From: Gemmobacter aquatilis
GTDB lineage: Bacteria > Pseudomonadota > Alphaproteobacteria > Rhodobacterales > Rhodobacteraceae
Assembly: GCF_900110025.1 (NCBI RefSeq)
Contig: NZ_FOCE01000003.1
Coordinates: 124,001-188,000, forward strand
Direction: 5' to 3'
DNA length: 64,000 bases
The position numbers were made by a program, and so were the translations under genes. The notes under the pieces were generated by a model. That model did no database searches, was not told where the DNA came from, and saw nothing but the letters and a program-made list of their open reading frames with translations. This document shows, piece after piece, positions 47,395 to 56,069 of this stretch. Position 1 is the stretch's first letter. Each line of letters opens with the position of its first letter.

Positions 47395-48782
47395 CACAGA
47401 CCCACCCCTTTCGAGTCGAAGACAAGCTCCATCTCTTTCCAAGTGTCGTATTTGTCGGCGGGCAGCGGGAATCCGGCGCTGCCGCAGCGCAGGATCGCGC
47501 GGCGGGCAGCTTCATAGGCTTGGCGGGCCGAGGCATCGGTGCCGCCGCTCGCCTCCACCATGCGGATCGAGGTGGCAACCGGCTTGCGATCCTGCCCTAC
47601 CGTCACGCCCACGACAACCTTGGTGCGCACTGCTTCGGTGGACAGGGTCGAGACGTTCCAGCAGCGCTCCACCGCAACCCGCATCGCATCCTTCTCGCCT
47701 GCCGACATCGGCGGGCCATTCGCGGCGATGGAGCCGCCCTTGGCCGCTGCAGGCTTGCTGTCGGCCGCCTTGCTGGCCGCAGGCTTGCTTTCGGCAGGGG
47801 CATCGCTGGCGGCACCAGCCAGTTCCGCCGCCAGCGCCTCGGCCACCGCGTCATCGGTGGCGCTGTCGCTTGCGCCTGCGGAATCCGACGCGCTGTCAGA
47901 CGCCTTGGCCGCCGGTTTCGCAGCGGGCTTCGCCGCCGGTTTCTCGGCGGTTTTGGCGGTGCTGGCCTCGGCAACAGCCTCCTCAGCCGGTTCGGCGGCG
48001 GGGGCAGTGCGTTTCGGGCGCGACTGCGGCTTGCGGCTGGAGGTCGGCGCCAGCGTCGGCGCGTCTTCCTGCGGCGTGGCCTCGGTCACGATTTCGGTCG
48101 TGGCTTCCTCGGGGGCGGCGGCCTCGGTCTTTTCCTCCACCACCGGGGTTTCCGGGGTGGGCGTGTCGCTGACCTCGGGCTTGGCCTCTTCGGCCACTTT
48201 CACCGGCTCTTGCGGCGCTTCCTGCGGCACCGGGGCCACGCGGGTCGCGGGGCGCGGGCGCGGCATTTTGGAGGTGTTCGGCACCGGCACCGGCTGCGCG
48301 ACCTCTGCCACCGGGGCGGTGGGTTCGGGCACGGGTTCCGGCTGCGGCACCGGCTCCACCGGCAGCGTTTCCGCCAGTTCGGCGGGTTTCGGCGGCGGCG
48401 CGGGCGTGGGTTCGGGTTCGACCACAGGCTCGGGCTCCGGTGCGGGCTCGGGCTCGGCCGGGGCCGGAGGCTCCGGTTTTGCCGGGGGCGGCTCGGGCTT
48501 GGGCTGTGGCTTCACGCTGGGCGCAGGATCGGGCTGCGGTTCGGCCGCAGGCTGTTCCACCGGCTCGGCAGCCGGTTCTGCTGCAGCCTCGCCCGCCTCG
48601 GCGGCAGGCGTCGCTTCGGGGCTGGAGGCCACCATTGCGTCGAACTCTGCCGAACTGAGCAGGGAAACCTCGGTCACGGCAGGCTCCGGCGGCTCACTGG
48701 GGCTGAACAGGAAATCGCCCAGAAGCACCCAGAGGATCAGGCAGATATGCCCGATGCCGGAGATGATGACGCCTTTGTCCAT
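47394..48782 (-). CDS. tolA: TolA, inner-membrane-anchored periplasm-spanning protein
   Basis: Energy-transducing link between TolQR and the outer-membrane Pal/TolB. One N-terminal membrane helix (VIISGIGHICLILWVLLG), then about 330 residues of low-complexity Pro/Glu/Ala/Lys linker (EPxPEPEP runs, AKPAAKPAAK), then the C-terminal domain with VERCWN and ILRCG cysteines. 462 residues from ATG 48782, which has GAGG eight bases before; a GTG six codons earlier is possible. Its stop overlaps the start of the TolA-domain-III protein. Confidence 0.92.
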   Translation of the reverse strand: MDKGVIISGIGHICLILWVLLGDFLFSPSEPPEPAVTEVSLLSSAEFDAMVASSPEATPAAEAGEAAAEPAAEPVEQPAAEPQPDPAPSVKPQPKPEPPPAKPEPPAPAEPEPAPEPEPVVEPEPTPAPPPKPAELAETLPVEPVPQPEPVPEPTAPVAEVAQPVPVPNTSKMPRPRPATRVAPVPQEAPQEPVKVAEEAKPEVSDTPTPETPVVEEKTEAAAPEEATTEIVTEATPQEDAPTLAPTSSRKPQSRPKRTAPAAEPAEEAVAEASTAKTAEKPAAKPAAKPAAKASDSASDSAGASDSATDDAVAEALAAELAGAASDAPAESKPAASKAADSKPAAAKGGSIAANGPPMSAGEKDAMRVAVERCWNVSTLSTEAVRTKVVVGVTVGQDRKPVATSIRMVEASGGTDASARQAYEAARRAILRCGSAGFPLPADKYDTWKEMELVFDSKGVGL

Positions 48783-48792
48783 GGCACCGGCC

Positions 48793-49296
48793 TCAGCCAC
48801 CCGTATTGGCGGGTGCTGCGGCCCCGCCGACAGCGCCGCCCATCAGCGGCCCGTTGCTGTCGGTCACCAGACCGATGTTGCGGAAGCCCCCGGCATTCAG
48901 CGCGCCCATGACCTGCGCCACCCGCTCATAAGGAATGGCACCGTCGGCGCGCAGGAACACCTTGTCCGAGGCGCGCTCGGACGCGATGGCGGACAGTTTC
49001 GGGATCAGATCCACCTCGGACACTTCGCTGTTCATGATGAACAGCTTGCCATCGGCGGCGATGGTGATCGCCAGCGGCTCTTCCTGTTCCGACGGCAGCG
49101 AGGCGGCGGCGGTTTCGGGCAATTGCACCGGAACCCCCACCGTCAGCATCGGCGCGGCCACCATGAAGATGATCAGCAGCACCAGCATCACGTCCACGAA
49201 GGGCGTGATGTTGATATCGGCCATGCTGGCAGACGAGCCGCGGCGCCGACCGCGCCGCCCCCCGCCACCGCTTTTCTTGACGACCCCGGCCCCCAT
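48793..49296 (-). CDS. tolR: TolR, biopolymer-transport (ExbD-like) subunit
   Basis: Inner-membrane protein that forms the TolQR motor. One membrane helix with the key ADINITPFVDVMLVLLIIFM stretch (proton-path Asp in TPFVDVML), preceded by a Gly/Arg-rich cytoplasmic tail, and a periplasmic domain to residue 167. Follows tolQ after 3 bp. Confidence 0.94.
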   Translation of the reverse strand: MGAGVVKKSGGGGRRGRRRGSSASMADINITPFVDVMLVLLIIFMVAAPMLTVGVPVQLPETAAASLPSEQEEPLAITIAADGKLFIMNSEVSEVDLIPKLSAIASERASDKVFLRADGAIPYERVAQVMGALNAGGFRNIGLVTDSNGPLMGGAVGGAAAPANTGG

Positions 49297-49299
49297 GGC

Positions 49300-49995
49300 T
49301 CAGGCGTCCAGCTGGCGCGAGAGGATCGTGGCGAATTCGTCGGCGAACGCCTCGTAGCCGCCAAGGATGCGTTCACTGTCGGCGTTGAGCTTGTTGTAGA
49401 ACACCACCGCCGGAATGGCGGCGACAAGGCCGATCCCCGTGGCCATCAACGCCTCGGCAATACCCGGCGCGACGGTGGCAAGATCGGTGTTCTTGGTGGC
49501 GGCGATCTGGGTAAAGGCGTGCATGATGCCGTAGACCGTGCCGAACAGCCCGATGAACGGCGCGGTGGAACCGACTGTGGCAAGGAAGCTCAGGCCGCCA
49601 TTCAGCACTTCGCTTTCGCGGGAAATCGCCACATCCATCGCCCGGTCGATACGCGATTGCGCCCCGGCGATCAGCCCGCCATCCTGCCGGTGGCTGCGGC
49701 GCCATTCCAGCATCCCGGCGGCGAAGATCTTTTCGCTTTGCCCATCCGGCTGCGGACCCAGCTTTTCAAACAGCTCGTCCAGCGGCTCGCCCGACCAGAA
49801 GGCCCGGTCGAAGATCGAGGCTTCCAGCCGCGCGGCCCGATACATGATGTGTTTGCGCACGATGATCGCCCAAGACCAGAAGGACATCGCCAGAAGGCCG
49901 ATCATCACCACTTTCACGGTGAGGGTTGCGCGCGCGAAAAGGGCCAGAAGCGAGAAGTCAAGCTCCTGCGCCATCGCAAGGGTTTCGGTATTCAT
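49300..49995 (-). CDS. tolQ: TolQ, proton-channel subunit of the Tol motor
   Basis: 231 residues with three membrane helices: about 15-40, about 133-155 (FLATVGSTAPFIGLFGTVYG) and about 173-195 (ALMATGIGLVAAIPAVVFYN). Signatures of the MotA/TolQ/ExbB family are clear. First gene of the tolQRA unit; a good promoter (TTGGCA, 18 bp, TAGAAT) lies 54-83 bp upstream. Confidence 0.94.
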   Translation of the reverse strand: MNTETLAMAQELDFSLLALFARATLTVKVVMIGLLAMSFWSWAIIVRKHIMYRAARLEASIFDRAFWSGEPLDELFEKLGPQPDGQSEKIFAAGMLEWRRSHRQDGGLIAGAQSRIDRAMDVAISRESEVLNGGLSFLATVGSTAPFIGLFGTVYGIMHAFTQIAATKNTDLATVAPGIAEALMATGIGLVAAIPAVVFYNKLNADSERILGGYEAFADEFATILSRQLDA

Positions 49996-50048
49996 TACGC
50001 CTGCTCTTATTTTGCCGGGCCATTGTTCCGACCCGCTCTTTAGCGGTG

Positions 50049-50078
50049 ATTCTATCCTGATTTTAGAGGGAATGCCAA
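50049..50078 (-). promoter_or_regulatory. Predicted sigma-70-type promoter for tolQRA
   Basis: On the minus strand TTGGCA (50078-50073) and TAGAAT (50054-50049) are separated by 18 bp, in the 142-bp gap between ybgC and tolQ, pointing at tolQ. It separates ybgC from the tol genes, which in Escherichia coli are one unit. Confidence 0.55.
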
Positions 50079-50137
50079 CACATCCTCGTCACCGGCTGAA
50101 AGGTGCCCATATGCCGGGGGGTTGGCGCCGCCTCCGC

Positions 50138-50530
50138 TTACCCTTCGCTCAGCAACGCCCGGATTTCGGGCGGCAGACGCGCGGCGCGGCCATCCTCGCC
50201 CAGACAGACCAGCGTGACGGCGGCGGTGAACAGCGTCTCCTCGCCCCGCAGCACGGTTTGCCACAGGTCGATCCGGGCACCACCCAAGGCGCGCAGTTCG
50301 GTCGTGGCGGTCAGCAGATCGTCGAACCGCCCGGGGCGCAGATAATCGGCATCGACCTTGCGCACGGCAAAGACGATGCCGGTTTCCGCCTTGAGCCGCC
50401 CCTGATCGACCCCGCGCGCGCGCACCCATTCGCTGCGGCTGCGTTCGATGAATTTCAGGTAATTGGCGTAATAGACGATCCCGGCAAGGTCGGTATCTTC
50501 GTAATAGACGCGGATCGGGTGGCGGTACAT
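50138..50530 (-). CDS. ybgC: YbgC family acyl-CoA thioesterase (tol-pal associated)
   Basis: 130-residue hotdog thioesterase starting MYRHPIRVYYEDTDLAGIVYYANYLKF, with the catalytic Asp in YEDTD and the N-terminal hotdog helix. In Escherichia coli this is the first gene of the tol operon and acts on phospholipid-linked acyl-CoA. Its start abuts the stop of the upstream hypothetical gene by one base, so those two are coupled; tolQ follows after a promoter-bearing gap. Confidence 0.92.
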   Translation of the reverse strand: MYRHPIRVYYEDTDLAGIVYYANYLKFIERSRSEWVRARGVDQGRLKAETGIVFAVRKVDADYLRPGRFDDLLTATTELRALGGARIDLWQTVLRGEETLFTAAVTLVCLGEDGRAARLPPEIRALLSEG

Positions 50531-50531
50531 C

Positions 50532-51158
50532 TCAGATTTCCTCACGCTGGGTGCGGGCGAACAGGCGCAGGGCGTGGCTGGGATCCTGCGCCACGGGCGG
50601 CAGAACGGGGTCATAGGCCGCGCGGATCAAGGCGCCGATCTCGGGGCGCAGGATCACGGTTTCCCTTACCCGCGCCAAGGCCGAACGGTCGGCAAAGGCG
50701 CGGTCGGACCACAGAAGGATGACCTGCACCGCCTGATTGAGCGCCAATGTATCGGCGGGCACGGCAGAGAGTTCCTCATCCATGCGCAAAAACACGAAGG
50801 CCGCCTTGATCGCGCCCGTGGCATCGAAGCGGAACAGCCGATACTGGTTCGCCCCTACCGCCGCCAGCCGGGCGCAAAGCGGCGCCAGATCGGGCACCAG
50901 CCGGTCGAGATTGGGCACCTCGGGCAGTTCGGCCCAGTCGCGGAAGAAGAACACCATGAGGTTGGCGCCGAGTTCCGGGTCGGTTTCGGCCATGCGATGA
51001 CCGGCCAGCACCACCACCGCCTCTATCGCGCCCTTGACGATGGCAAGCGTGGCATCCTCGACGCCAAAGACCACCGGCACGATGGGGCGGCCCCAGCGGG
51101 CAAACAGAAATTCGCCCGAAGCCCGCGTGAACAAAGCCTGCACCTCTGCCGGGTCCAT
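50532..51158 (-). CDS. Hypothetical protein coupled to ybgC
   Basis: 208-residue soluble-looking protein of unknown function starting MDPAEVQALFTRASGEFLFARWGRPIVPVVFGV. It has no signal peptide or membrane helix and no motif I recognise; the second half is leucine- and arginine-rich (NQAVQVILLWSDRAFADR). It lies one base before ybgC on the same strand, so it is co-translated with a tol-pal enzyme and probably belongs with envelope maintenance. I suspect it is a Rhodobacteraceae-conserved family. Confidence 0.7.
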   Translation of the reverse strand: MDPAEVQALFTRASGEFLFARWGRPIVPVVFGVEDATLAIVKGAIEAVVVLAGHRMAETDPELGANLMVFFFRDWAELPEVPNLDRLVPDLAPLCARLAAVGANQYRLFRFDATGAIKAAFVFLRMDEELSAVPADTLALNQAVQVILLWSDRAFADRSALARVRETVILRPEIGALIRAAYDPVLPPVAQDPSHALRLFARTQREEI

Positions 51159-51240
51159 CCGTCTCTCCCTGCTGGCGGTTTCTGCGGCGGCAATAGGCGG
51201 TTTCGTGTGGAGGCTCAACCATATTGCCTGAAAAGAGCTG

Positions 51241-51361
51241 CCGCCCGGCGGGCATCGAGCCCCGCCGGGCGGCATTGCCATGGATTGCGACACGGGTGGC
51301 GCGAAGATGGACTACATGGAATGCGGTCAGGACGGCTGGGTATTTAGACAAAGAAGAAGGG
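51241..51361 (+). repeat. Two-copy hairpin element, copy A (candidate structured RNA or mobile repeat)
   Basis: Starts with a 12-bp stem (CCGCCCGGCGGG against CCCGCCGGGCGG) closing an ATCGA-containing loop, continues with GGCATTGCCATGG, and ends with the GGRTATTT motif (51338-51361). The ATGG at 51280 and the GGGTATTT at 51338 are 58 bases apart, exactly as in copy B at 59314-59436, while the stem sequence is quite different yet still pairs. Copy A lies in the gap before the MFS gene at 51424, reading in the same direction. Confidence 0.6.
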
Positions 51362-51423
51362 AATTGTGGCGGGAACAATTCCAGCCTCGTCTGTGCGGGC
51401 GGGCGGCGCTAGAAAGGATCATG

Positions 51424-52665
51424 ATGAAGCGCACCCTGCCCCTTTCCGACGCGCAATCCCTGCCGCTGTGGCGCAGGCCGATTGCGCTGCTGTTCCTGAT
51501 GGCCGCCGCCATGCCGCTGGCCTTTTCCACCTGGACGGCGCTGCTGAACAATTTCGTTATCGAGAAGGCCGGGTTTACCGGGGTCGAAATCGGCTGGCTG
51601 CATACGGTGCGCGAGATCCCGGGGCTGCTGGCGGTGGCGGTGATCGCCATTCTGCTGCTGTTCCGCGAACAGGTGCTGGCCGGGGTGATGCTGATCCTGC
51701 TGGGGGTTTCCACCGCCGTGACGGCGTGGTTTCCCACATTGGGCGGCATCATGGCGGTGACGCTGCTGTCCTCCATCGGCTTCCATTATTTCGAGACGGT
51801 GAACCAGTCGCTGCAATTGCAGTGGATCGACCGCAAGGCCGCGCCGAAGACCATCGGCTGGATCGTGGCCATCGGATCGGGCGCCTCGCTGCTGGCTTAC
51901 GGCGCGATCATGCTGACCTGGAAGGCACTGGGGTTAAGCTATAACAGCGTCTATCTGGTGTCGGGCGGTCTGTGCGCCGCCATCGCCGTATTTTGCCTGA
52001 TCGCCTATCCGCAGTTCGAGGCGCCGCATCCGCAGCGCCGCTCCATCGTGCTGCGCCGCCGCTACTGGCTGTATTACGCGCTGCAACTGATGGCCGGCGC
52101 GCGGCGGCAGATCTTCGTCGTGTTCGCCGCCTTCATGATGGTGGAGAAGTTCCATTTCGGGGTAGAGAAGGTGACGGCACTGATGCTGATCAACTTCGTC
52201 GCCAACATGATCGCCGCCCCCTATCTGGGCCGGTTCATCAGCCGCTTTGGCGAACAGAAGGCCATGCTGGTGGAATATGCCGGGCTGTTCTGCGTCTTCC
52301 TGTGCTATGGCGGGCTGTATTGGTATGACTGGGGGGTCTGGGTGGCCGCCGTGCTCTATGTCGTGGATCACCTGTTCTTCGCCATGTCCTTCTCGCAGAA
52401 GACCTATTTCCAGAAGATCGGCGATCCGGCGGACATGGCGCCCACCGCTGCCGTGGCCTTCACCATCAACCATATCGCGGCGGTGTTCCTGCCAGCGGGC
52501 CTTGGCTACCTGTGGATCATGGCGCCCGGCTCGGTGTTCGGGCTGGCGGCGGGCATGGCGGCGATTTCGTTCCTGCTGTCGCTGCTGGTGCCGCGCCACC
52601 CTTCGGCGGGCAACGAGACGCGGTTGACCGGGGGCGACCGCTGGGCGCAAGTTCCGGCAGAGTGA
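51424..52665 (+). CDS. MFS transporter
   Basis: Major facilitator protein of about 413 residues with twelve predicted helices (first pair LLFLMAAAMPLAFSTWTAL and LLAVAVIAILLLF; cytoplasmic mid-loop with RRSIVLRRRYWLYY). No signature fixes the substrate. The ATG at 51424 has AAGGA five bases before it; the frame is open through the repeat element to 51280 but nothing suggests translation there. It stands alone, followed by msrA after 51 bp on the same strand. Confidence 0.8.
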   Translation: MKRTLPLSDAQSLPLWRRPIALLFLMAAAMPLAFSTWTALLNNFVIEKAGFTGVEIGWLHTVREIPGLLAVAVIAILLLFREQVLAGVMLILLGVSTAVTAWFPTLGGIMAVTLLSSIGFHYFETVNQSLQLQWIDRKAAPKTIGWIVAIGSGASLLAYGAIMLTWKALGLSYNSVYLVSGGLCAAIAVFCLIAYPQFEAPHPQRRSIVLRRRYWLYYALQLMAGARRQIFVVFAAFMMVEKFHFGVEKVTALMLINFVANMIAAPYLGRFISRFGEQKAMLVEYAGLFCVFLCYGGLYWYDWGVWVAAVLYVVDHLFFAMSFSQKTYFQKIGDPADMAPTAAVAFTINHIAAVFLPAGLGYLWIMAPGSVFGLAAGMAAISFLLSLLVPRHPSAGNETRLTGGDRWAQVPAE

Positions 52666-52716
52666 TTGGACGCGCGGCGCCGCGCGCCTATATTGAGCCC
52701 AGCACAGGAGGCGCCG

Positions 52717-53370
52717 ATGTTCCAGATGTTCCAAAGCGCGAAGACGAAGATGGTGGACCCGCAAGAGGCCCTGCCGGGCCGCCCCACCCCGCTGCCGCTG
52801 ACCGAGCCGCATTTTATCAGCGGGCTTGACCTGAAATCCCCGGTGCCCGCAGGCTTTGCCGAAGCGATGTTCGGCATGGGCTGTTTCTGGGGGGTAGAGC
52901 GGAAGTTCTGGCAGGTGCCGGGGGTTTGGCTGACCATGGTGGGCTATGCGGGCGGCTATACCCCGAACCCGACCTATCAGGAAACCTGCACCCAGTTGAC
53001 TGGCCATAACGAGGTGGTGCGGGTGATCTTCGACCCTGCAAAGGTCAGCTATGCGGCGCTGCTGCAGCTGTTCTGGGAAAACCACGACCCGACGCAGGGG
53101 ATGCGGCAGGGCAATGATGTTGGATCGACCTACCGCTCTGGCATCTATGTGTATACACCGGAGCAGCAGGCGGCGGCGCAGGCCTCGAAAACCGCCTATC
53201 AGGCAGCGCTGACAGCGGCAGGCAAGGGCACGATCACAACCGAGATCCGCCCTGCCCCGATCTTTTACTATGCCGAGGACTATCATCAGCAATATCTGGC
53301 CAAAAACCCCAATGGCTATTGCGGCATCGGCGGAACGGGTGTGAGCTGCCCCGTGGGCTTGGGCGTCTGA
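52717..53370 (+). CDS. msrA: Peptide methionine sulfoxide reductase MsrA
   Basis: Reduces methionine-S-sulfoxide in oxidised proteins. Catalytic Cys56 in GMGCFWG, the substrate-shape motif NPTYQETC and the [19 protein letters not shown] blocks, and a C-terminal resolving-cysteine region ([12 protein letters not shown]) are present. 217 residues; the extended N-terminus before GCFWG is usual for alphaproteobacterial forms. ATG at 52717 follows a strong AGGAGG. Confidence 0.93.
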   Translation: MFQMFQSAKTKMVDPQEALPGRPTPLPLTEPHFISGLDLKSPVPAGFAEAMFGMGCFWGVERKFWQVPGVWLTMVGYAGGYTPNPTYQETCTQLTGHNEVVRVIFDPAKVSYAALLQLFWENHDPTQGMRQGNDVGSTYRSGIYVYTPEQQAAAQASKTAYQAALTAAGKGTITTEIRPAPIFYYAEDYHQQYLAKNPNGYCGIGGTGVSCPVGLGV

Positions 53371-53391
53371 TCCCGGGTTCGGGAGGGAACG

Positions 53392-54006
53392 ATGGCCAGC
53401 GCATTGGAAGACATCCGCAAGCACCTTGCCGAACTGCGGGCGCGGCTGGACGAGGATCTGGATCACGCGCAGGCGCGGCTCAACTACCGGCTGGACCATG
53501 GCCGCGCGGTGTTCGATGCCGAAGTTCTGGCCCGGCAGCGGGCGCTGCGGGTGCGTCTGGGCACCTTCCTACGCCAGACCCGCCCGCTCGTGGTGCTGAC
53601 CGCGCCGGTGATCTATGCGCTGATCCTGCCCGTTGCGCTGCTGGATCTGGCTGTCAGCCTGTATCAGGCGATCTGCTTTCCGGTTTATGGCATCGCGAAA
53701 GTGCGGCGGCGCGATCACCTTGTGCTGGATCGCCACCTGCTGGCCTATCTCAACCTGCTTCAGAAGCTGAACTGTCTCTATTGCGGCTATTGCAATGGCG
53801 TCATTTCCTATGTGCGCGAGGTCGCGGCGCGAACCGAGCAATACTGGTGCCCGATCAAACATGCCCGCCGCGCCGAGGGGCTGCATGAATGCCATGCCGA
53901 TTTCGCCGATTATGGCGACGCGGAAGACTGGCTGGCCCGCCTGCCAGACCTGCGCGCAGCCCTGCGCCCTCAGGCTGACGAGACGAGACACCGCCCCGCG
54001 CCGTGA
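53392..54006 (+). CDS. Hypothetical membrane protein with a cysteine cluster
   Basis: 204 residues: an N-terminal helical, charged coiled-coil-like segment (about 1-55), two membrane helices (VVLTAPVIYALILPVALLDL and VSLYQAICFPVYGI, about 70-105), then a cytoplasmic part with a clustered C-x2-C-x2-C (CLYCGYC), a further CPIKHA and HECH, suggesting a metal or disulfide site. I do not recognise the family. It sits 21 bp after msrA in the same direction, which makes a redox role possible but unproven. Confidence 0.75.
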   Translation: MASALEDIRKHLAELRARLDEDLDHAQARLNYRLDHGRAVFDAEVLARQRALRVRLGTFLRQTRPLVVLTAPVIYALILPVALLDLAVSLYQAICFPVYGIAKVRRRDHLVLDRHLLAYLNLLQKLNCLYCGYCNGVISYVREVAARTEQYWCPIKHARRAEGLHECHADFADYGDAEDWLARLPDLRAALRPQADETRHRPAP

Positions 54007-54091
54007 GGGCGCCCCACCCCAGCATGTCTGCGCCTTGACGGCGCGGGTCCGCCTGTCTATCGCGGCCTGAACCAGCAGAGGATCCCCACCG

Positions 54092-54964
54092 ATGTCTACC
54101 TTTTCCGCTCTGACCACCCTGACGGGCGAAGACGCCGCTGAATCTCTGGCCGCCGCCATCGAGAAGCTGGACCCGGCGCCCGTCGGCGTGGGCGTGTTCG
54201 AGATCGAGGATGACAGCGGGCTGTGGGAAGTCGGCGCCTATTTCGTGGAACAGCCGAACGAGGTGATGCTCGACGTGCTGGCGCTGGCCTTCGGCGCAAA
54301 GCCTTTCGTGATGTCGGATGTGCCGGATATCGACTGGGTGGCGCATGTGCGCCGCGAGCTTTCGCCGGTGGAGGCGGGCCGGTTCTTCGTCTTCGGCAGC
54401 CATGACGCCGACAAAGTGCCCGAAGGCCGGGTTGCGTTGCAGATCGAGGCGACGGTGGCCTTTGGGACCGGCCACCATGGCACCACGCTGGGCTGCCTGC
54501 GCGCCTTCGACCGGCTGATGGATGCGGGCTTCCGCCCGGCCAAGGTTGCCGATATCGGCTGCGGCACGGCCGTTCTGGCCATGGCGGCGGCATCGGTGCT
54601 GCCCGACGCGCTGGTCATCGCCTCGGATATTGACGAGGTTGCCGTCGATGTTGCCTTGGCGAATGTGGCGATCAACGGGCTGGAAGGCCGGCTGGAATGT
54701 CTGGAGGCTGCAGGTTTCGACGCCGCACGCCTGCAGGAAGCCGGGCCTTATGATCTGGTTTTCGCCAATATCCTGAAAGGCCCGCTGATCGAACTGGCGC
54801 CCGACATGGCCACCCATGTCGCGCCCGGTGGTCTTGTGATTCTGTCGGGCCTGCTGGTGGTGCAGGCCGAGGCAGTGACGGCGGCCTATGAGGCGGTCGG
54901 CTTTACGCTGGAGTCCCGCGAAGATCTTGGCGAATGGTCCGCACTGGTGCTCAAACGCGCCTGA
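54092..54964 (+). CDS. prmA: Ribosomal protein L11 methyltransferase
   Basis: SAM-dependent methyltransferase of 290 residues. Characteristic PrmA blocks: FGTGHHGTTLGCLRAFDRL with the FGTGxHxTT motif, VADIGCGTAVLAMAAA, ASDIDEVAVDVA and the catalytic VFANILKGPLIELA. Target L11. A TTGACG/TATCGC promoter-like pair lies in the 85-bp gap after the preceding hypothetical gene. Confidence 0.92.
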   Translation: MSTFSALTTLTGEDAAESLAAAIEKLDPAPVGVGVFEIEDDSGLWEVGAYFVEQPNEVMLDVLALAFGAKPFVMSDVPDIDWVAHVRRELSPVEAGRFFVFGSHDADKVPEGRVALQIEATVAFGTGHHGTTLGCLRAFDRLMDAGFRPAKVADIGCGTAVLAMAAASVLPDALVIASDIDEVAVDVALANVAINGLEGRLECLEAAGFDAARLQEAGPYDLVFANILKGPLIELAPDMATHVAPGGLVILSGLLVVQAEAVTAAYEAVGFTLESREDLGEWSALVLKRA

Positions 54965-55068
54965 TCGGGTGCAGAAAGACGGCTGAACTGGGGCGCACGC
55001 CCTAGTTTTGCCACATTTTAGCCCCAAAAGTGATACTTGGGTGGGGGCTGTATCGTGGAGTAATCGGT

Positions 55069-55410
55069 ATGGCCGGGCAGGATCTGTCTGAATTTTACGC
55101 GCGGCTTGCGCGTATCGAAGATGCACGCGCGAAGGGGCATGGCTTCGAGGCCGACGGCACCTTGGGGCGATCTTATTACACAAAACCATCTCGCAAGCGC
55201 AGTCGTCTGATCGGGCCTCTGCTGGTCATTCTCGCCTGTGGCACCGGCTTGAAAGCGTCGATGTACTACCAGATCGGGTCCGCCTCCTACCTTGATCGCG
55301 TGGAACGGATGCGGGAAAGCGAAGGTTTCGCGCGTCTGGGCGGGTTTCTGATGCAGGCCGATCCTGTCACGGTTCAGACCTCCGCCTTGATCGACCGACT
55401 GCTGCATTGA
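55069..55410 (+). CDS. Hypothetical single-pass membrane protein
   Basis: 113 residues beginning MAGQDLSEFYARLARIE with one membrane helix (about 47-65, RLIGPLLVILACGTGLKASMY) preceded by a basic KPSRKRSR that should orient the N-terminus inside, and a short periplasmic tail. Unknown family; size, gene position and topology resemble small division- or envelope-associated proteins of Rhodobacteraceae, but that is impression only. GGAG lies eight bases before the ATG. It follows prmA by 104 bp. Confidence 0.65.
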   Translation: MAGQDLSEFYARLARIEDARAKGHGFEADGTLGRSYYTKPSRKRSRLIGPLLVILACGTGLKASMYYQIGSASYLDRVERMRESEGFARLGGFLMQADPVTVQTSALIDRLLH

Positions 55411-55462
55411 ACACGGGGCTTGGCACCAATCCTGCCCGTCCGTCATCCGCACCAGATACCAG

Positions 55463-55493
55463 AAAGGCCGCCCCCCTTGCGGAGTGCGGCCTT
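55463..55493 (-). terminator. Terminator-like hairpin of the DUF1127 gene
   Basis: AAGGCCGC (55464-55471) pairs with GCGGCCTT (55486-55493); on the minus strand it is followed by TTTC. It is about 55 bp past the DUF1127 stop. Confidence 0.6.
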
Positions 55494-55548
55494 CGGCATC
55501 GGAGTGGAATATTCTGCGGGGCATTCTGCGCCCCATCGGGATGACAGA

Positions 55549-55764
55549 TCAGACGCGGGCTTTCGCCCCGATCAGATCAATGTCACCGCGGCAAAGCCCG
55601 ATATCGTCAAGCTCGCGATCCGACAGCTTTTCCAGCGTGTTACGGGTCACGCGCGCGTCGTTCCATTCGGCGACGGCAGCAACGATGTTGCCCACGAACT
55701 GGATGAAGCGGAAAGTCGCGATAGCGCCGAAGGGCGCCGTCCGGGTAGTCTCATAAGCGGCCAT
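55549..55764 (-). CDS. DUF1127 small protein
   Basis: 71-residue protein ending in the DUF1127 block TLEKLSDRELDDIGLCRGDID, preceded by a helix with FIQFVGNIVAAVAEWND. Such proteins are abundant in alphaproteobacteria; one in Rhodobacter (CcaF1) binds RNA and affects its turnover, others affect phosphate metabolism. ATG at 55764 is preceded by GAGGA; the frame is open nine codons further. The 305-bp gap upstream has palindromes (see the next entry). Confidence 0.85.
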   Translation of the reverse strand: MAAYETTRTAPFGAIATFRFIQFVGNIVAAVAEWNDARVTRNTLEKLSDRELDDIGLCRGDIDLIGAKARV

Positions 55765-56069
55765 GGCGGTCCTCGTTTTCAAACTGCTCACATCGAAGGC
55801 GTTCTTGCCTTCGCAACGTCAGATAATCGGGCGCAGTATGTATCGCAAGCAAAGCCCGCGCATGTCGCACTTGCAGAAACTGCATGGCTCATCGCCTTTT
55901 GCGTCATATTGGTTTCATCCCGCAATGCCCCCGCAAGCTTGTGTCGCTTGCGACACGGGAAGGGTCGGAAACGATACTCCGGCGCCGCACCTGACCCGGC
56001 TGAAATTGCCGTTGGCCCCTCTTAACCTTTCGTGCTAGCGTGGGGCAAACCAAGAACAAAGGGTCGCGG
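55765..56069 (-). promoter_or_regulatory. 305-bp gap between DUF1127 and ruvC with two dyads
   Basis: No gene is visible here. CGAAGGC / GCCTTCG (55794-55813) forms a seven-base hairpin in the DUF1127 leader about 30-50 bases before its start, and GTGTCGCTTGCGACAC (55941-55956) is a perfect dyad suited to a dimeric regulator. Both the DUF1127 and, in the other direction, ruvC must start here. A stress-type promoter is plausible for the former; I did not find a clean sigma-32 match. Confidence 0.45.

Noticed and set aside
51338-51361. Peptide reading of the 24-base motif (GYLxKEEG or WVFxQRRR)
   Set aside because: Three copies can be read as GYLxKEEG, but only upstream of unrelated frames, and inverted copies make stems; nucleotide-level conservation explains it better.
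51280-51423. N-terminal extension of the MFS gene through the repeat element
   Set aside because: No ribosome-binding site at 51280, good AAGGA before 51424, and the same bases in copy B (59355 on) read into a different sequence; kept as nucleotide repeat.
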